From an uncultured Lachnospiraceae bacterium (GTDB lineage: Bacteria > Bacillota > Clostridia > Lachnospirales > Lachnospiraceae), in NCBI GenBank assembly GCA_902797185.1, contig CADBRV010000050.1, positions 1-64,000 on the forward strand: a stretch of DNA of 64,000 nucleotides. Reading direction: 5' to 3'. The position numbers and the translations under genes are program-made. Position 1 is the first letter of the stretch. Each line of letters starts with the position of its first letter. The notes under the pieces were generated by a model, which was not told where the DNA came from, did not search any database, and was given only the letters and a program-made list of their open reading frames with translations. Shown here piece by piece: positions 1 to 9,548 of the stretch.

Positions 1-164
1 CCAGGTAAACTGCATATTTCATAGCAAAGTATACCATAAAAATATATCTGAAACTACCGCCAATTTCGTTACTTGGCCCTGTATGAACCCCACAGTGCCT
101 GAAAAACAGGAGGCAGCCCTCGGTACAAGAAGCTGTTTCATGAAAGGAAAAGACAGAAAATGAC

Positions 165-197
165 ATAAAAAAACAGGCGGGATAAGATCCCGCCTGC
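165..197 (-). terminator. Terminator of ilvNC
   Basis: A perfect 10-bp stem (174-183 with 187-196) with a 3-nt loop is followed on the minus strand by seven T residues. It sits 17 nt past the ilvC stop codon. The remaining bases to the left edge (1-164) show no gene. Confidence 0.93.
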
Positions 198-213
198 CTT
201 GGATATTCTGGAA

Positions 214-1251
<1,038 letters not shown>

Positions 1252-1752
1252 TTAATCTTCTATTCCTGCATCACCTGCGCCGCGGGAAAGGGCGGTAGCG
1301 CCGGTACGTGCCAGCTCGACAATGTCGTGCTCGCGCATCAGCTCTAAAAAAGCTTCCAGCTTGTTTCGGCTCCCTGTCAATTCAATGATCATAGAATCTA
1401 AGGAAACATCGATGACCTTGGCACGGAAAATATCAACGACAGACATAATGGCCTGCCTGTCTTGTGGTGATGCCTTCACCTTCACCATGATGAGCTCCCT
1501 TGTGACGGACTCGTCACGCTCCAGTTTCTTAACCGAAACGACATCTTCCAGCTTTGCCACCTGGTTTTGGATCTGCTGAAGGACCAAGCCGTCTCCGCTT
1601 GTCACGATTGTGATCCTGGTGTAACGTTCATCTGCCGTCACCCCAGCGGTAATGCTGTCGATGTTGAACCCACGCCGTGAAAACATGCCTGCCACGCGGC
1701 TGAGCACACCGGATGTATTATCTACAAGAAGAGATAAAACTTGAGTCTTCAT
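1252..1752 (-). CDS. ilvN: Acetolactate synthase small (regulatory) subunit
   Basis: Regulatory subunit of acetohydroxyacid synthase; it binds valine and controls the catalytic subunit, whose gene is not in this window. The N-terminal ACT domain (about 1-75) begins MKTQVLSLLVDNTSGVLSRV and contains FSRRGFNIDSI; the C-terminal ALS_ss_C domain follows. I chose the ATG at 1752 (166 residues) because GGAGAAAGA lies just before it and the family starts here; the frame stays open upstream to 1860, but that part is unlike the family and overlaps the promoter. Cotranscribed with ilvC. The C-terminal tail after LARTGATAL is short and Gly/Asp-rich. Confidence 0.93.
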   Translation of the reverse strand: MKTQVLSLLVDNTSGVLSRVAGMFSRRGFNIDSITAGVTADERYTRITIVTSGDGLVLQQIQNQVAKLEDVVSVKKLERDESVTRELIMVKVKASPQDRQAIMSVVDIFRAKVIDVSLDSMIIELTGSRNKLEAFLELMREHDIVELARTGATALSRGAGDAGIED

Positions 1753-1825
1753 TCTTTCTCCTTCCCTTGCGGTTGCTATAACTATACTACGATTTATTGT
1801 GGCGTACAATATTAAAACCGCTCCT

Positions 1826-1854
1826 ATCTTATACATTATTCTTATAGTTGTCAA
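1826..1854 (-). promoter_or_regulatory. Promoter of ilvN-ilvC
   Basis: TTGACA (1849-1854) and TAAGAT (1826-1831) are separated by 17 nt on the minus strand, about 70 nt before the ilvN start. No T-box or other leader structure is visible in the short leader. Confidence 0.7.
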
Positions 1855-1945
1855 AACCACAGGTTATGACTTTTATATTTTCTATCATCTTTAGTTATAT
1901 TATTATCGGATTTACACATGAATTGGTGGAAAGTTTTCTAAATTA

Positions 1946-2668
1946 TCAGATTGGATGGTCTTTATTTGCCTCGTTTCTAAGAATTTTGAAAACGATCAGG
2001 TAAACAACGATGATAACGATGGCAAAAACAGCCATGGAAAGCCCTGTGCCGATCATGCTGGTGGCATCATAGATCCCATGCAGGAGCATGGAGCACACGA
2101 TGGCCATAAAGATATTGGCCCGTTTGCCTAATATATTTCCCCGGTGTGCCTGTTCCTTTGCTTTTCCATAAAAAATGCCCATTAACACGCCGAAAGCAAT
2201 ATGGCCTGGGATGGAAAGGAATGCCCGGAAAATGCCGGTCGTAATACCATAGCCAAAAACATAAAGGACATTTTCCAATGCCGCAAAACCGCCGGATACC
2301 GACACCGCATACACGATCCCGTCAAATTTGAAATCAAAATTCGGGTCCGCCCAGGAGCCCTGGTACAGCATGACGAACTTCATGCCCTCTTCCACCAGGC
2401 CTACTACAAAGAATGCATAAACAATGGTATAAAGCGGGGTTCCGGACTGCAGCGGCGTGTGGTTAATGATAAACGTGCCGATTTTTTCCAGGATGATGGC
2501 AATGAAAGCTGCTGCACAGCCATATCCCACCAATTTCCAGATCAAAGCCGGAGGCTCCGGTTCTACCCGGTCCATTTTATAAACATAATACATCAGCAGG
2601 ATGGCCGGGACCAAAGCGACAAATAAATAGATCCAAAAAACAGTCATTACCGGAAGAATAAAAAACAT
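1946..2668 (-). CDS. PrsW-family intramembrane protease
   Basis: Polytopic membrane protein of the PrsW family (CAAX-protease/APH-1-related superfamily of glutamate-type intramembrane proteases). In Bacillus PrsW cleaves an anti-sigma factor; the substrate here is unknown and no anti-sigma gene is adjacent. The family motifs are all visible: EEGMK in a membrane helix (paired glutamates), FAALENVLY, RAFLSIPGH, and a late LLHGIYD. About seven hydrophobic segments occur. I start at the ATG at 2668 (240 residues), which follows AAAGGAGGG closely; a TTG at 2695 in frame would place the ribosome site inside the gene. Monocistronic; a repeat element lies immediately upstream. Confidence 0.85.
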   Translation of the reverse strand: MFFILPVMTVFWIYLFVALVPAILLMYYVYKMDRVEPEPPALIWKLVGYGCAAAFIAIILEKIGTFIINHTPLQSGTPLYTIVYAFFVVGLVEEGMKFVMLYQGSWADPNFDFKFDGIVYAVSVSGGFAALENVLYVFGYGITTGIFRAFLSIPGHIAFGVLMGIFYGKAKEQAHRGNILGKRANIFMAIVCSMLLHGIYDATSMIGTGLSMAVFAIVIIVVYLIVFKILRNEANKDHPI

Positions 2669-2703
2669 GCGCCCTCCTTTTTCTTTTGGAAGCAAAGCAC
2701 TCT

Positions 2704-2800
2704 GATATCGATCGCAAGAAGGAACCCGCCTCAGCGGAGGGATGCCTTGCTATGTGCCAGCCACATCGTCCGCCCTCTCGCCTGGACGATTATTCCAAGG
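2704..2800 (+). repeat. Dispersed intergenic repeat, copy A
   Basis: Member of the family best seen at 16374-16493. It has the ATATCG-type left end, the CCGC-loop-GCGG hairpin at about 2726-2738, the CACATCGTCCGCC block and a degenerate right end. The internal hairpin module is absent. Its right end abuts the stop codon of the gene at 2801. Confidence 0.75.
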
Positions 2801-3451
2801 TCAGACCGCGATGGTATTTCCTTCTTTCAACTGTCCTTCATGTGCCTCTTCTTTTTCCTGGAACAGGATCATGCCGCCTTTTTCCTGAAAGCCGGTATTC
2901 CAAAGATGTTCAAAATCCATCCAGTACCACTTGCCGAAGGATACTGCTTTTACCTGGAAAGAATCTTCCTTCTGTTCATAGCCGGTCAGGAGGAACCAGT
3001 GCCATTCAAAATCATCCAAGTCTTTTGCCTTGTGTCGGAGCAGGAGGTAAGGGATCGGATATCCCCCATCGATCTGCCTACGGACCGCTTTTTCTGCTTC
3101 ATCCAAAGTTTTTTCCCCGGGAAACGGGGTAAGCAGCATGGGGTTGCCGCCCCTTAAGCCCTCATACTTTTTAAAATCCCTGATATACATATCCAGCGTA
3201 TCTACGCCGCGAAGCCCCGGGCGGAAATACTGCCTCATCATTTTGCTGGAGTAACGCAGGTAATCACGTTCGCTCAGGCTGTTTTTATCAAACGGATAAA
3301 GGTTTGTCCCCCTGTAAAGGTCAAACCAGATACAGCTGTCACAGGCAGTTATAGCCGCGCATCCCGCGAACTGGACCATACGGTCAGGGATCGAGTTCTG
3401 GTCTCCGCCATATTTACCGCCAATTAAAAAATAACCAAGTTCTTTTTTCAT
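2801..3451 (-). CDS. Papain-like/C39-like hypothetical protein
   Basis: I do not recognise a named family. The 216-residue protein is soluble, with no signal peptide or membrane segment. The order of features suggests a papain-fold peptidase-like protein: DQNSIPD (Gln18), GCAAI with Cys31 at a helix start, and a later DFEWHWFLLTGYE segment with His, then hydrophobic beta strands and an aromatic-rich end. In C39-type and butirosin BtrH-like folds Gln, Cys and His are arranged like this, but homology is inferred only from the pattern. It has its own promoter (3494-3522). The last codons run into repeat copy A, so the C-terminus may have been altered by the repeat. Only a weak AGG ribosome site precedes the ATG. 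Confidence 0.6.
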   Translation of the reverse strand: MKKELGYFLIGGKYGGDQNSIPDRMVQFAGCAAITACDSCIWFDLYRGTNLYPFDKNSLSERDYLRYSSKMMRQYFRPGLRGVDTLDMYIRDFKKYEGLRGGNPMLLTPFPGEKTLDEAEKAVRRQIDGGYPIPYLLLRHKAKDLDDFEWHWFLLTGYEQKEDSFQVKAVSFGKWYWMDFEHLWNTGFQEKGGMILFQEKEEAHEGQLKEGNTIAV

Positions 3452-3493
3452 AACCTGTACCTGCCTTTTATGTATAGTTGCCTAATCTACCTT

Positions 3494-3522
3494 ATTTTAT
3501 TCTTTTGGGCTGATAAGGGCAA
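3494..3522 (-). promoter_or_regulatory. Promoter of the papain-like gene
   Basis: TTGCCC (3517-3522) and TAAAAT (3494-3499) are separated by 17 nt on the minus strand, about 43 nt before the start codon at 3451. Confidence 0.6.
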
Positions 3523-3734
3523 CACGAATTTTTAAAAATCACCTGTCCTGCCCGTGCTCTTCACGGCATCACGAAGCATGGATTCCCGTTAAACGTCCGC
3601 CACCGGATGGGGACATGCAAGTTTTTCCCAGGCCGATTTGTGTGATGTACAACGGCGCTAAACATCATTTTTTCACCGGCCATCATCCATCAAACGGATT
3701 CTCATTAGGGCATGGTATCCGCCCTTTTTCCAAT
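3523..3734. other. Intergenic stretch without recognised gene
   Basis: The gap 3452-3938 holds the promoter at 3494-3522 and the terminator at 3735-3770. In the rest I see no coding region. A stretch near 3640-3660 (GGCCGATTTG... ACGGCG) faintly resembles the right end of the dispersed repeat, and 3771-3870 contains short direct repeats such as ATGCAGCGC twice and ATTCATCGTT twice. A GCCGTGCC...GCATGCC hairpin fragment lies at about 3880-3905. Confidence 0.5.
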
Positions 3735-3770
3735 CAAAAAATCCCTCCCGGCATTACGAAACCGGGAGGG
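3735..3770 (-). terminator. Terminator downstream of metY
   Basis: Perfect 9-bp stem CCCTCCCGG/CCGGGAGGG (3743-3751, 3762-3770) followed on the minus strand by ATTTTTTG. It lies about 170 nt after the metY stop, with no gene between. Confidence 0.88.
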
Positions 3771-3938
3771 GAAATGCAGCGCATCTATGGCAAAGATGCA
3801 GCGCGTATGTGGGCAGATGCCACAAGGAGGTTTTTCATTCATTCATCGTTATTCATCGTTTATAAGGAGCAAAGAAGGCCGTGCCCGGATGCGGGCCGCA
3901 TGCCCTATCGCACTGGCCTCCTGCTTTTGTCCCTCTGA

Positions 3939-5261
3939 TTATTTATTGGCTTTCTTTTCAGCCAGTGCCTTGAATGCTTCATCCAGGTCTTCAATGATGT
4001 CATCGATATTCTCAGTACCGATGGAAAGGCGGATGGTGTTCGGACGGATGCCCTGGTCAAGCAGTTCTTTCTCATTGCACTCGCTGTGGGTGGTAGATGC
4101 CGGATGGATGACAAGGGACTTCACATCAGCTACGTTAGCAAGCAGGGAGAACAGTTCCAGCTCGTCAATCCAGTCTTTTGCGGTACGTGCATCCCCGTCA
4201 ATATCGAAGGTAAAGATACTGCCGCCGCCGTTCGGCAGGTATTTCTTGTACAGTGCCTGCTGCTGCGGGTCTTTGGAAACTGCCGGATGGCTGATAGAAA
4301 CCACTTCCGGACGGGTCTTTAGGTAATCGATAACCTTCAGGGTATTTTCGGTCTGGCGCTCTACACGCAGGGACAAGGTTTCAAGGCCCTGCAGGAAGAT
4401 CCATGCATGGATCGGGGAAAGGGTTGCGCCCTCATCCCTCAGGATAATGGCACGGATATAAGTTGCGATGACTGCCGGCGCGGTATCTTTTGCGAATACA
4501 AGGCCGTGGTAAGACGGGTTCGGGGTGCTCAACCATGCCCATTTGCCGCTGGTATAGTCAAAGTTTCCTGCGTCTACGATAACGCCGCCGATGGTAGTGC
4601 CATGACCGCCAATGAATTTGGTTGCGGAATGTACCACGATGTCAGCGCCATATTCAATCGGGCGGATCAGGTACGGGGTAGCAAAGGTATTATCAATGAT
4701 CAGCGGAAGGCCATGCTTATGTGCCAGGTTTGCCCATGCTTCGATGTCAACTACTTCGCCGTTGGGGTTGCCCAGGGTTTCGATGTAAAGTGCCTTGGTG
4801 TTATCCTTAATGGCATCTTCTGCTTCCTTAAGGTCGAAAGCATCTACGAAAGTGGTCTCTACGCCATAATCAACCATGGTATGTGCCAGCAGGTTGTAGG
4901 TGCCGCCGTAAATATTCTTTGCGGAAACGATGTGGTCTCCTGCTTTCGCTACTGCCTGGAATGCATAAGTTACGGCAGCTGCGCCGGAACCAACAGCTAC
5001 AGCGGCAACGCCGCCTTCCAGAGCTGCGATCCTCTTTTCAAAGATATCTACAGTCGGGTTGGTAAGGCGGCCGTAAATATTGCCTGCATCCTTCAGCGCA
5101 AACCTTGCTTCTGCGTGGTCACTGTTGCGGAATACGAAGGAAGAAGTCTGGTAAATCGGTACTGCACGTGAGTCTGTAACCGGGTCTGCCTTTTCCTGTC
5201 CTACATGGAGCGCGAGGGTTTCAAATTTCAGGTTTCTTTCTGCATAAGGTTTTTTTGCCAT
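3939..5261 (-). CDS. metY: O-acetylhomoserine aminocarboxypropyltransferase (sulfhydrylase)
   Basis: PLP enzyme of the Cys/Met metabolism family that makes homocysteine (or methionine) from O-acetylhomoserine and sulfide or methanethiol. At 440 residues it has the length of MetY rather than the shorter MetB/MetC. It begins with KFETLALHVGQ; it has YGRLTNPT, the PLP-site HSATKFIGGHG with the Schiff-base lysine, the typical MetY insertion around the FVFRNSDHAEARFAL region, and the C-terminal IHPASTTHSE and RLSIGTENIDDIIEDL. The ATG follows AAGGAGAAACAGACT. Neighbouring metA (acetyl-type) supplies its substrate. The 230-nt leader contains a short palindrome (5356-5365) but no SAM riboswitch that I can recognise. 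Confidence 0.95.
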   Translation of the reverse strand: MAKKPYAERNLKFETLALHVGQEKADPVTDSRAVPIYQTSSFVFRNSDHAEARFALKDAGNIYGRLTNPTVDIFEKRIAALEGGVAAVAVGSGAAAVTYAFQAVAKAGDHIVSAKNIYGGTYNLLAHTMVDYGVETTFVDAFDLKEAEDAIKDNTKALYIETLGNPNGEVVDIEAWANLAHKHGLPLIIDNTFATPYLIRPIEYGADIVVHSATKFIGGHGTTIGGVIVDAGNFDYTSGKWAWLSTPNPSYHGLVFAKDTAPAVIATYIRAIILRDEGATLSPIHAWIFLQGLETLSLRVERQTENTLKVIDYLKTRPEVVSISHPAVSKDPQQQALYKKYLPNGGGSIFTFDIDGDARTAKDWIDELELFSLLANVADVKSLVIHPASTTHSECNEKELLDQGIRPNTIRLSIGTENIDDIIEDLDEAFKALAEKKANK

Positions 5262-5355
5262 AGTCTGTTTCTCCTTCTGATGATTCTTCCGGCCAAGGGC
5301 TCCATGAATGACGACGTCCTTTTCTTCCGGGTGCTATATTGAGGTTTATTCTTAT

Positions 5356-5365
5356 TAACTAGTTA
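5356..5365. promoter_or_regulatory. Short palindrome in metY leader
   Basis: TAACTAGTTA is a perfect 10-bp palindrome about 95 nt upstream of the metY start. It may be an operator half-pair for a regulator, but nothing more supports this. Confidence 0.25.
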
Positions 5366-5493
5366 TCCTACTTGCATAGTATGATTTGCTGTTGAAAGTA
5401 TAGTAGCACATCAATAAAAAGAATACAACCCCTTTTTCTAATTTTTTCTATATGAATATAGGGATTAGACCATGTAACATAAAACGGGCTTCT

Positions 5494-6447
5494 TTATTTG
5501 TTCCCCTCTTTTGCCTTGTTGACATCCGGGATCTTGCGGATATCGTAAGGCGTAGTCTGGTAAACGTAATAGTTGAGCCAGTTGGAATACAAAAGCCCGG
5601 AATTGGCCCTCCAGGTCAGAAGCGGCCGTTTCGTGGGATCGTCATTTTCATAGTAATGTTTCGGGATATCCGGGTTTTTCCCTTTCTCTATGTCACGATG
5701 ATATTCGCCATCCAATGTCATCCTGTCATATTCCGGATGGCCCAGTACAAAGACCTGGCTCCCGTCCTTTTTCATTACAAGGTACAGGCCGGCTTCCTCC
5801 GATTCTGCCATAATCTTGAGCTCCGGATGCTTTAAGACGTCTTCCTTACGGACTCCGGAAAAGCGGGAATGAGGCGCGCAGAAAACATCGTCAAAACAGC
5901 GTACCAGGGGTTCCTTGCGGTTCAGCACCCTGTGGCTGAAAACGCCGGACAGTTTCTTTTCATAGGAAAATTTCGAGATACCATAATAATAGTACAGCCC
6001 GGCGAGAGCCCCCCAGCATACGAACATGGTACTGGTAACATTTTCCTGGGCCCAGGCGAAAATTTCCTCGATCTCGTCCCAAAAGTCCACCTGGTCATAA
6101 TCCATCCGCTCCAAGGGCGCACCGGTAATGATAAGCCCATCCAAAGCGACTCCGGACTGGATCAGTTCCGGCACCGTCATATAGAATTTATTCAGATGGG
6201 ACAGGCTGGTATTTTTCGATACATGGGTCTCCAAAGTCAGAAGGGTCACGTCCACTTGCAGCAGGCAGTTGCCCAGAAGCCTTAAGATCTGGAGCTCCGT
6301 ATCCTCTTTCACGGGCATCAAATTCAAAATCCCGATCTGCAGCGGACGGATGTCCTGATGGAGGGCCCGGTATTCGTCCATGACGAAAATATTCTCATGT
6401 TCCAGGATTTCTTTTGCTGGAAGGTCGCTTTGTACTTTAATTGGCAT
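5494..6447 (-). CDS. metA: Homoserine O-acetyltransferase, MetA family
   Basis: Acylates homoserine, the first dedicated step of methionine synthesis. The 317-residue protein matches the MetA (glutamine-amidotransferase-like fold) family: nucleophile Cys144 in FVCWGAL, the catalytic His/Glu pair in LGHPEYDR, and conserved RANSGLLYSNWLNYYVYQ at the end. At the acyl-specificity position after TGAPL it has Glu113, where the succinyl-CoA-using E. coli enzyme has Gly; Glu is linked to acetyl-CoA use. This fits the presence of metY rather than metB. The start codon lies 11 nt inside the end of ligA, so translation is probably coupled to ligA. Confidence 0.94.
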   Translation of the reverse strand: MPIKVQSDLPAKEILEHENIFVMDEYRALHQDIRPLQIGILNLMPVKEDTELQILRLLGNCLLQVDVTLLTLETHVSKNTSLSHLNKFYMTVPELIQSGVALDGLIITGAPLERMDYDQVDFWDEIEEIFAWAQENVTSTMFVCWGALAGLYYYYGISKFSYEKKLSGVFSHRVLNRKEPLVRCFDDVFCAPHSRFSGVRKEDVLKHPELKIMAESEEAGLYLVMKKDGSQVFVLGHPEYDRMTLDGEYHRDIEKGKNPDIPKHYYENDDPTKRPLLTWRANSGLLYSNWLNYYVYQTTPYDIRKIPDVNKAKEGNK

Positions 6448-8470
6448 GCTGTTCCTCCTTCCGGACCATCTGCAGCAGCTGCTCCTCAGAGAGTACAGGG
6501 ATGTCCAGCTGCCTTGCCTTGTCCATTTTGCTTCCGGGGTTTTCCCCCGCCAAGAGGTAATCCGTCTTTCCGGATACGCTCCCTGTTACTTTGCCCCCAT
6601 TCTTTTCGATCAGGGACTTCGCCTCGCTCCTGCTCATGCCGGGCAGGGTGCCTGTCATGACAAATGTCTTTCCTTCAAAAATAGAAGAAGATGCTTCCTG
6701 CTGCCCCATCTCCATGTTGACGCCGGCATCTGAGAGTTCTTTGAGGATCTCCTGGTTCTCCTCCTGGGAAAAGAAAGAAACAAGCATGTCCGCCGTAGTT
6801 TCCCCTACGTCCGGGATATTGGTAAGCTCTTCCCTGCCTGCCTTTGCTAAAGAGGCAATATCCGGGTAATGCTGCATGATCCCCTTAGCGGTAGCAGTCC
6901 CGACATTGCGGATCCCCAATCCTGCCAGGAGGCGGTCCGGGGAATTGCTTTTCGAAGCCTCAATGGCGGCAAGCACTTTGTCTGTATTTTTCTCACGTCC
7001 AAGGATCCCCTTTTCGACCAGTTCTTCCCGGTGGTCTTTCAAATGGTAAATATCCGCGCAGTTATGAAGGTATCCTTCTTTTACCAGGGCATCTACCAGG
7101 GTGCTGCCCAGTCCCGCGATATCCATGCAGGGACGGGACGCAAAATAGGAAATGGTCCTGGAAAGCTGTGCCGGGCAGGAAGGGTTGACGCAGCGGATAT
7201 CCGCCGTATCCTCTTCCCGCACCAGTTTCTGGTGGCAGACCGGGCACCTGTCCGGGGCCTGGAAAACCTCTTCCGGCTCTTTTACGCAGCCGTTTAACTT
7301 CGGGATGATTTCCCCGGATTTATAAAGCTTGTAAACACCTCCGATGCCGATCCTCATGGAACGGATGTAATCCTGGTTATGGAGGGTGGCACGGGATACG
7401 CTGGTACCGCAGAGCCGGGCTGCCTTGCCGGTCTCTTCGTCGTGGAAAATGCCGGTGAAGGTCAGCTTGCCGGTCCTGCCCACGGCCACCTCGATATCAT
7501 CCATGACCACATTGCGCTCTTCCGGCGGGTACTTATAGGCAATATGCCCGTCGGAATATTTGCTTCCGGCAGGAAAATCCTTGCGGTATGAAATCTGGTC
7601 GATCTTTACTACCGCCCCGTCAATATCATAAGAAAGGCCGCCGCGCCGCTCCCCGATCCGGTCGATTTCAGCAAGGACTTCTTCCTTCGTGGTGCACCTT
7701 TTATGGCTGGTAACCGGAATCCCTAAGGAATGCAGGAAATCCAGTGATTTTACCTGCCCTTCCATTAATTCCGCAGGGCCGTCCTGCACGTTAAATACAA
7801 AATAATGCAGCCCCCTTTCCTTGATGAGGCCCGGGTTCAGCAGCCGCAAAGTCCCTGCCGCCAGGTTCCGCGGGTTGGCCGCCAGAGGTTTTCCTTCCTC
7901 TTCCTGCTTTTTGTTATATGCCTCAAAATCCTGGTGTGACATATATACCTCTCCCCTAAGTTCCAGATACTGGTACGGGAGGGGCAGGGATGCTTTTACG
8001 TCCGGGATAGCCAGGGCATTCTCAGTAATAACGTCCCCTTCAAAGCCGGTCCCCCTGGTTTCCGCCAGAGAAAGCTCCATTTCCCCGGTTTCCGCCCCGG
8101 AAGGGTGGTAACGCAGCGCCATGCTCAGTCCGTCGATCTTCTCTTCTACGGAAAAAGCCGCATCGGGATGGGTTGCTTTTACTTTGTCAATCCAGGAACA
8201 GACCTCTTCTTTGGTAAAGACATCTTCAATGGAAAGCATGGGCACATGGTGGGTGACTTTCCCGCCATCTTGGGAGAGTGCCCTGCCTCCCACCCGCTGG
8301 GTTGGGGAATCCGGCGTCACCCACTCCGGATGCTCTTTTTCCGCTTCTTTGAGCTGGAGCATCAGCTGGTCATATTCATAATCACTGATCTCCGGGGCAT
8401 CCTGGTTGTAATAAAGCTCCATATGGCGGGTGATGGTTTTCTTCAGTTTATCATATCCTGCTTTTTCCAT
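6437..8470 (-). CDS. ligA: NAD+-dependent DNA ligase
   Basis: Seals nicks in replication and repair with NAD+. Full length (677 residues). Domains in order: Ia (DAPEISDYEYDQLM), adenylation domain with the AMP-accepting lysine in EEKIDGLSMAL (KIDG rather than the commoner KLDG), ELRGEVYM, OB fold, four-cysteine zinc finger (CPVCHQKL... CVNPSCPAQ), helix-hairpin-helix region (LAGLGIRNVGTATA... IPDVGETTA), and a C-terminal BRCT domain (FEGKTFVMTGTLPGMSRSEA to the end). It lies 9 nt after the rluF-like gene and overlaps metA. The ribosome site is weak (GGGGATTG), suggesting coupling to the gene before it. Confidence 0.97.
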   Translation of the reverse strand: MEKAGYDKLKKTITRHMELYYNQDAPEISDYEYDQLMLQLKEAEKEHPEWVTPDSPTQRVGGRALSQDGGKVTHHVPMLSIEDVFTKEEVCSWIDKVKATHPDAAFSVEEKIDGLSMALRYHPSGAETGEMELSLAETRGTGFEGDVITENALAIPDVKASLPLPYQYLELRGEVYMSHQDFEAYNKKQEEEGKPLAANPRNLAAGTLRLLNPGLIKERGLHYFVFNVQDGPAELMEGQVKSLDFLHSLGIPVTSHKRCTTKEEVLAEIDRIGERRGGLSYDIDGAVVKIDQISYRKDFPAGSKYSDGHIAYKYPPEERNVVMDDIEVAVGRTGKLTFTGIFHDEETGKAARLCGTSVSRATLHNQDYIRSMRIGIGGVYKLYKSGEIIPKLNGCVKEPEEVFQAPDRCPVCHQKLVREEDTADIRCVNPSCPAQLSRTISYFASRPCMDIAGLGSTLVDALVKEGYLHNCADIYHLKDHREELVEKGILGREKNTDKVLAAIEASKSNSPDRLLAGLGIRNVGTATAKGIMQHYPDIASLAKAGREELTNIPDVGETTADMLVSFFSQEENQEILKELSDAGVNMEMGQQEASSSIFEGKTFVMTGTLPGMSRSEAKSLIEKNGGKVTGSVSGKTDYLLAGENPGSKMDKARQLDIPVLSEEQLLQMVRKEEQHAN

Positions 8471-8479
8471 ACTGTTACA

Positions 8480-9193
8480 TCAATCCCCATTCTGTCTCAA
8501 AAGTTTTTCAAGCCCTTCCCATTCTGCCGGAGTCGCATCCCGGTATTTTCCTGTTTCCAGACCGTCCAGTGTGATATTCATGACGCGGATCCTCTCCAGT
8601 TCCCTGACCCGGTAGCCCAGCGCCTCACACATACGCCGTATCTGCCGGTTGAGGCCCTGGGTCAGGATAATACGGAAGGTCCTGCGGCCGGTAGCCCAAA
8701 CCCGGCATTTCCGGGTGACCGTATCCAGGATGGGCACCCCCTCCCTCATATGGTCGAGAAAATCCCTTGTCAGGTCTTTGTCTACCGTAACCACGTATTC
8801 CTTCTCATGATAATTGGAAGCTTTCAGGATCGCGTTTACCAAATCCCCCTGGTTCGTTAAAAGCAAAAGCCCGGTGGAATCTTTGTCCAGCCTGCCAATC
8901 GGATAAATGCGCACAGGATAATTTATATAATCGATGACGTTTCCTTCATAATGCCCGGTGGTACAGACAATGCCCTTCGGCTTATTAAATACGAGCAGGA
9001 CTTTCTCTTCCACAGGCGTTACAGGAATGCCATCCACACAGACGGCCTGGCCGGTGGAAACCTTTTCGCCCATCTGGGCTTTATGCCCGTCCACCGTGAC
9101 ACGCCCCTCCTCCAAAAGCGCGTCTGCCTGCCTGCGGGAGCAGTATCCTGCCCGGCTCAGGTATTTATTGATCCTTTCCTTTTTCTCTTCCAA
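8480..9193 (-). CDS. rluF: RluF/RsuA-family rRNA pseudouridine synthase
   Basis: Isomerises a uridine in rRNA to pseudouridine. An S4 RNA-binding domain is at 1-60 (RINKYLSRAGYCSRRQADALLEEG) and the catalytic domain holds the aspartate in YPIGRLDKDSTGLLLLTN, with LTQGLNRQIRRMCEALGY further on. The sequence is closest in pattern to the RluF (23S) group, though RsuA/RluE/RluB are alternatives. The start is a TTG at 9193: the S4 domain begins at once and there is no better ATG. First gene of the rluF-ligA-metA run. Confidence 0.88.
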   Translation of the reverse strand: MEEKKERINKYLSRAGYCSRRQADALLEEGRVTVDGHKAQMGEKVSTGQAVCVDGIPVTPVEEKVLLVFNKPKGIVCTTGHYEGNVIDYINYPVRIYPIGRLDKDSTGLLLLTNQGDLVNAILKASNYHEKEYVVTVDKDLTRDFLDHMREGVPILDTVTRKCRVWATGRRTFRIILTQGLNRQIRRMCEALGYRVRELERIRVMNITLDGLETGKYRDATPAEWEGLEKLLRQNGD

Positions 9194-9297
9194 ATTCCCC
9201 CAGCCTTTCCTATTTACAGGCCAGAAAGCATTGATGCCAAATGTACGCTGTATGCATAAGCATGGCCCGCTTACTGCCCTTTGGTGAAATATTAAGT

Positions 9298-9500
9298 GGA
9301 CAGCCGCCGCATTGCAAATCGTCCTATATCACCGCCCTGCCTGGCGATGATATAGAAAAAAGACGAGCCTCGCCATTATAATCCGCACTTCGTGCGGTGG
9401 CGTGGCCTGCATCATCGCCTTACAGGCGAAACGGCTGACGATGCGGCTGGTGCATCGTAAGGGATCCTCCCGCTGAAGCGGGCCTCTCCGAACGATATAA
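9298..9500 (-). repeat. Dispersed intergenic repeat, copy B (with hairpin module)
   Basis: Near-complete copy on the minus strand, about 200 bp. Left end TATATCGTTCGG, CCCGC-TTCA-GCGGG hairpin, TTACGATGCACCAGCCGCATCGTC, then an inserted palindromic module (9367-9406, arms GCCTCGCC and GGCGTGGC with an inner CCGCAC/GTGCGG stem), and the right end GGACGATTTGCAATGCGGCGGCTGTCC. It fills most of the gap 9194-9548. Confidence 0.88.
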
Positions 9501-9504
9501 AAGG

Positions 9505-9545
9505 ATAAACAAGCGGCCATGCCGAAGCATGGCCTTTTGCTTGTC
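9505..9545 (-). terminator. Terminator of the SH3 lipoprotein gene
   Basis: Minus-strand stem GGCCATGC-TTCG-GCATGGCC (tetraloop), extended by CAAGC/GCTTG, followed by TTTATCCTTTT. It begins within a few bases of the stop codon at 9549. Confidence 0.8.
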
Positions 9546-9548
9546 TCA

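Noticed and set aside
5262-5493. SAM riboswitch or T-box upstream of metY
   Set aside because: No SAM-I core or T-box sequence could be recognised on the minus strand; only a 10-bp palindrome is present.
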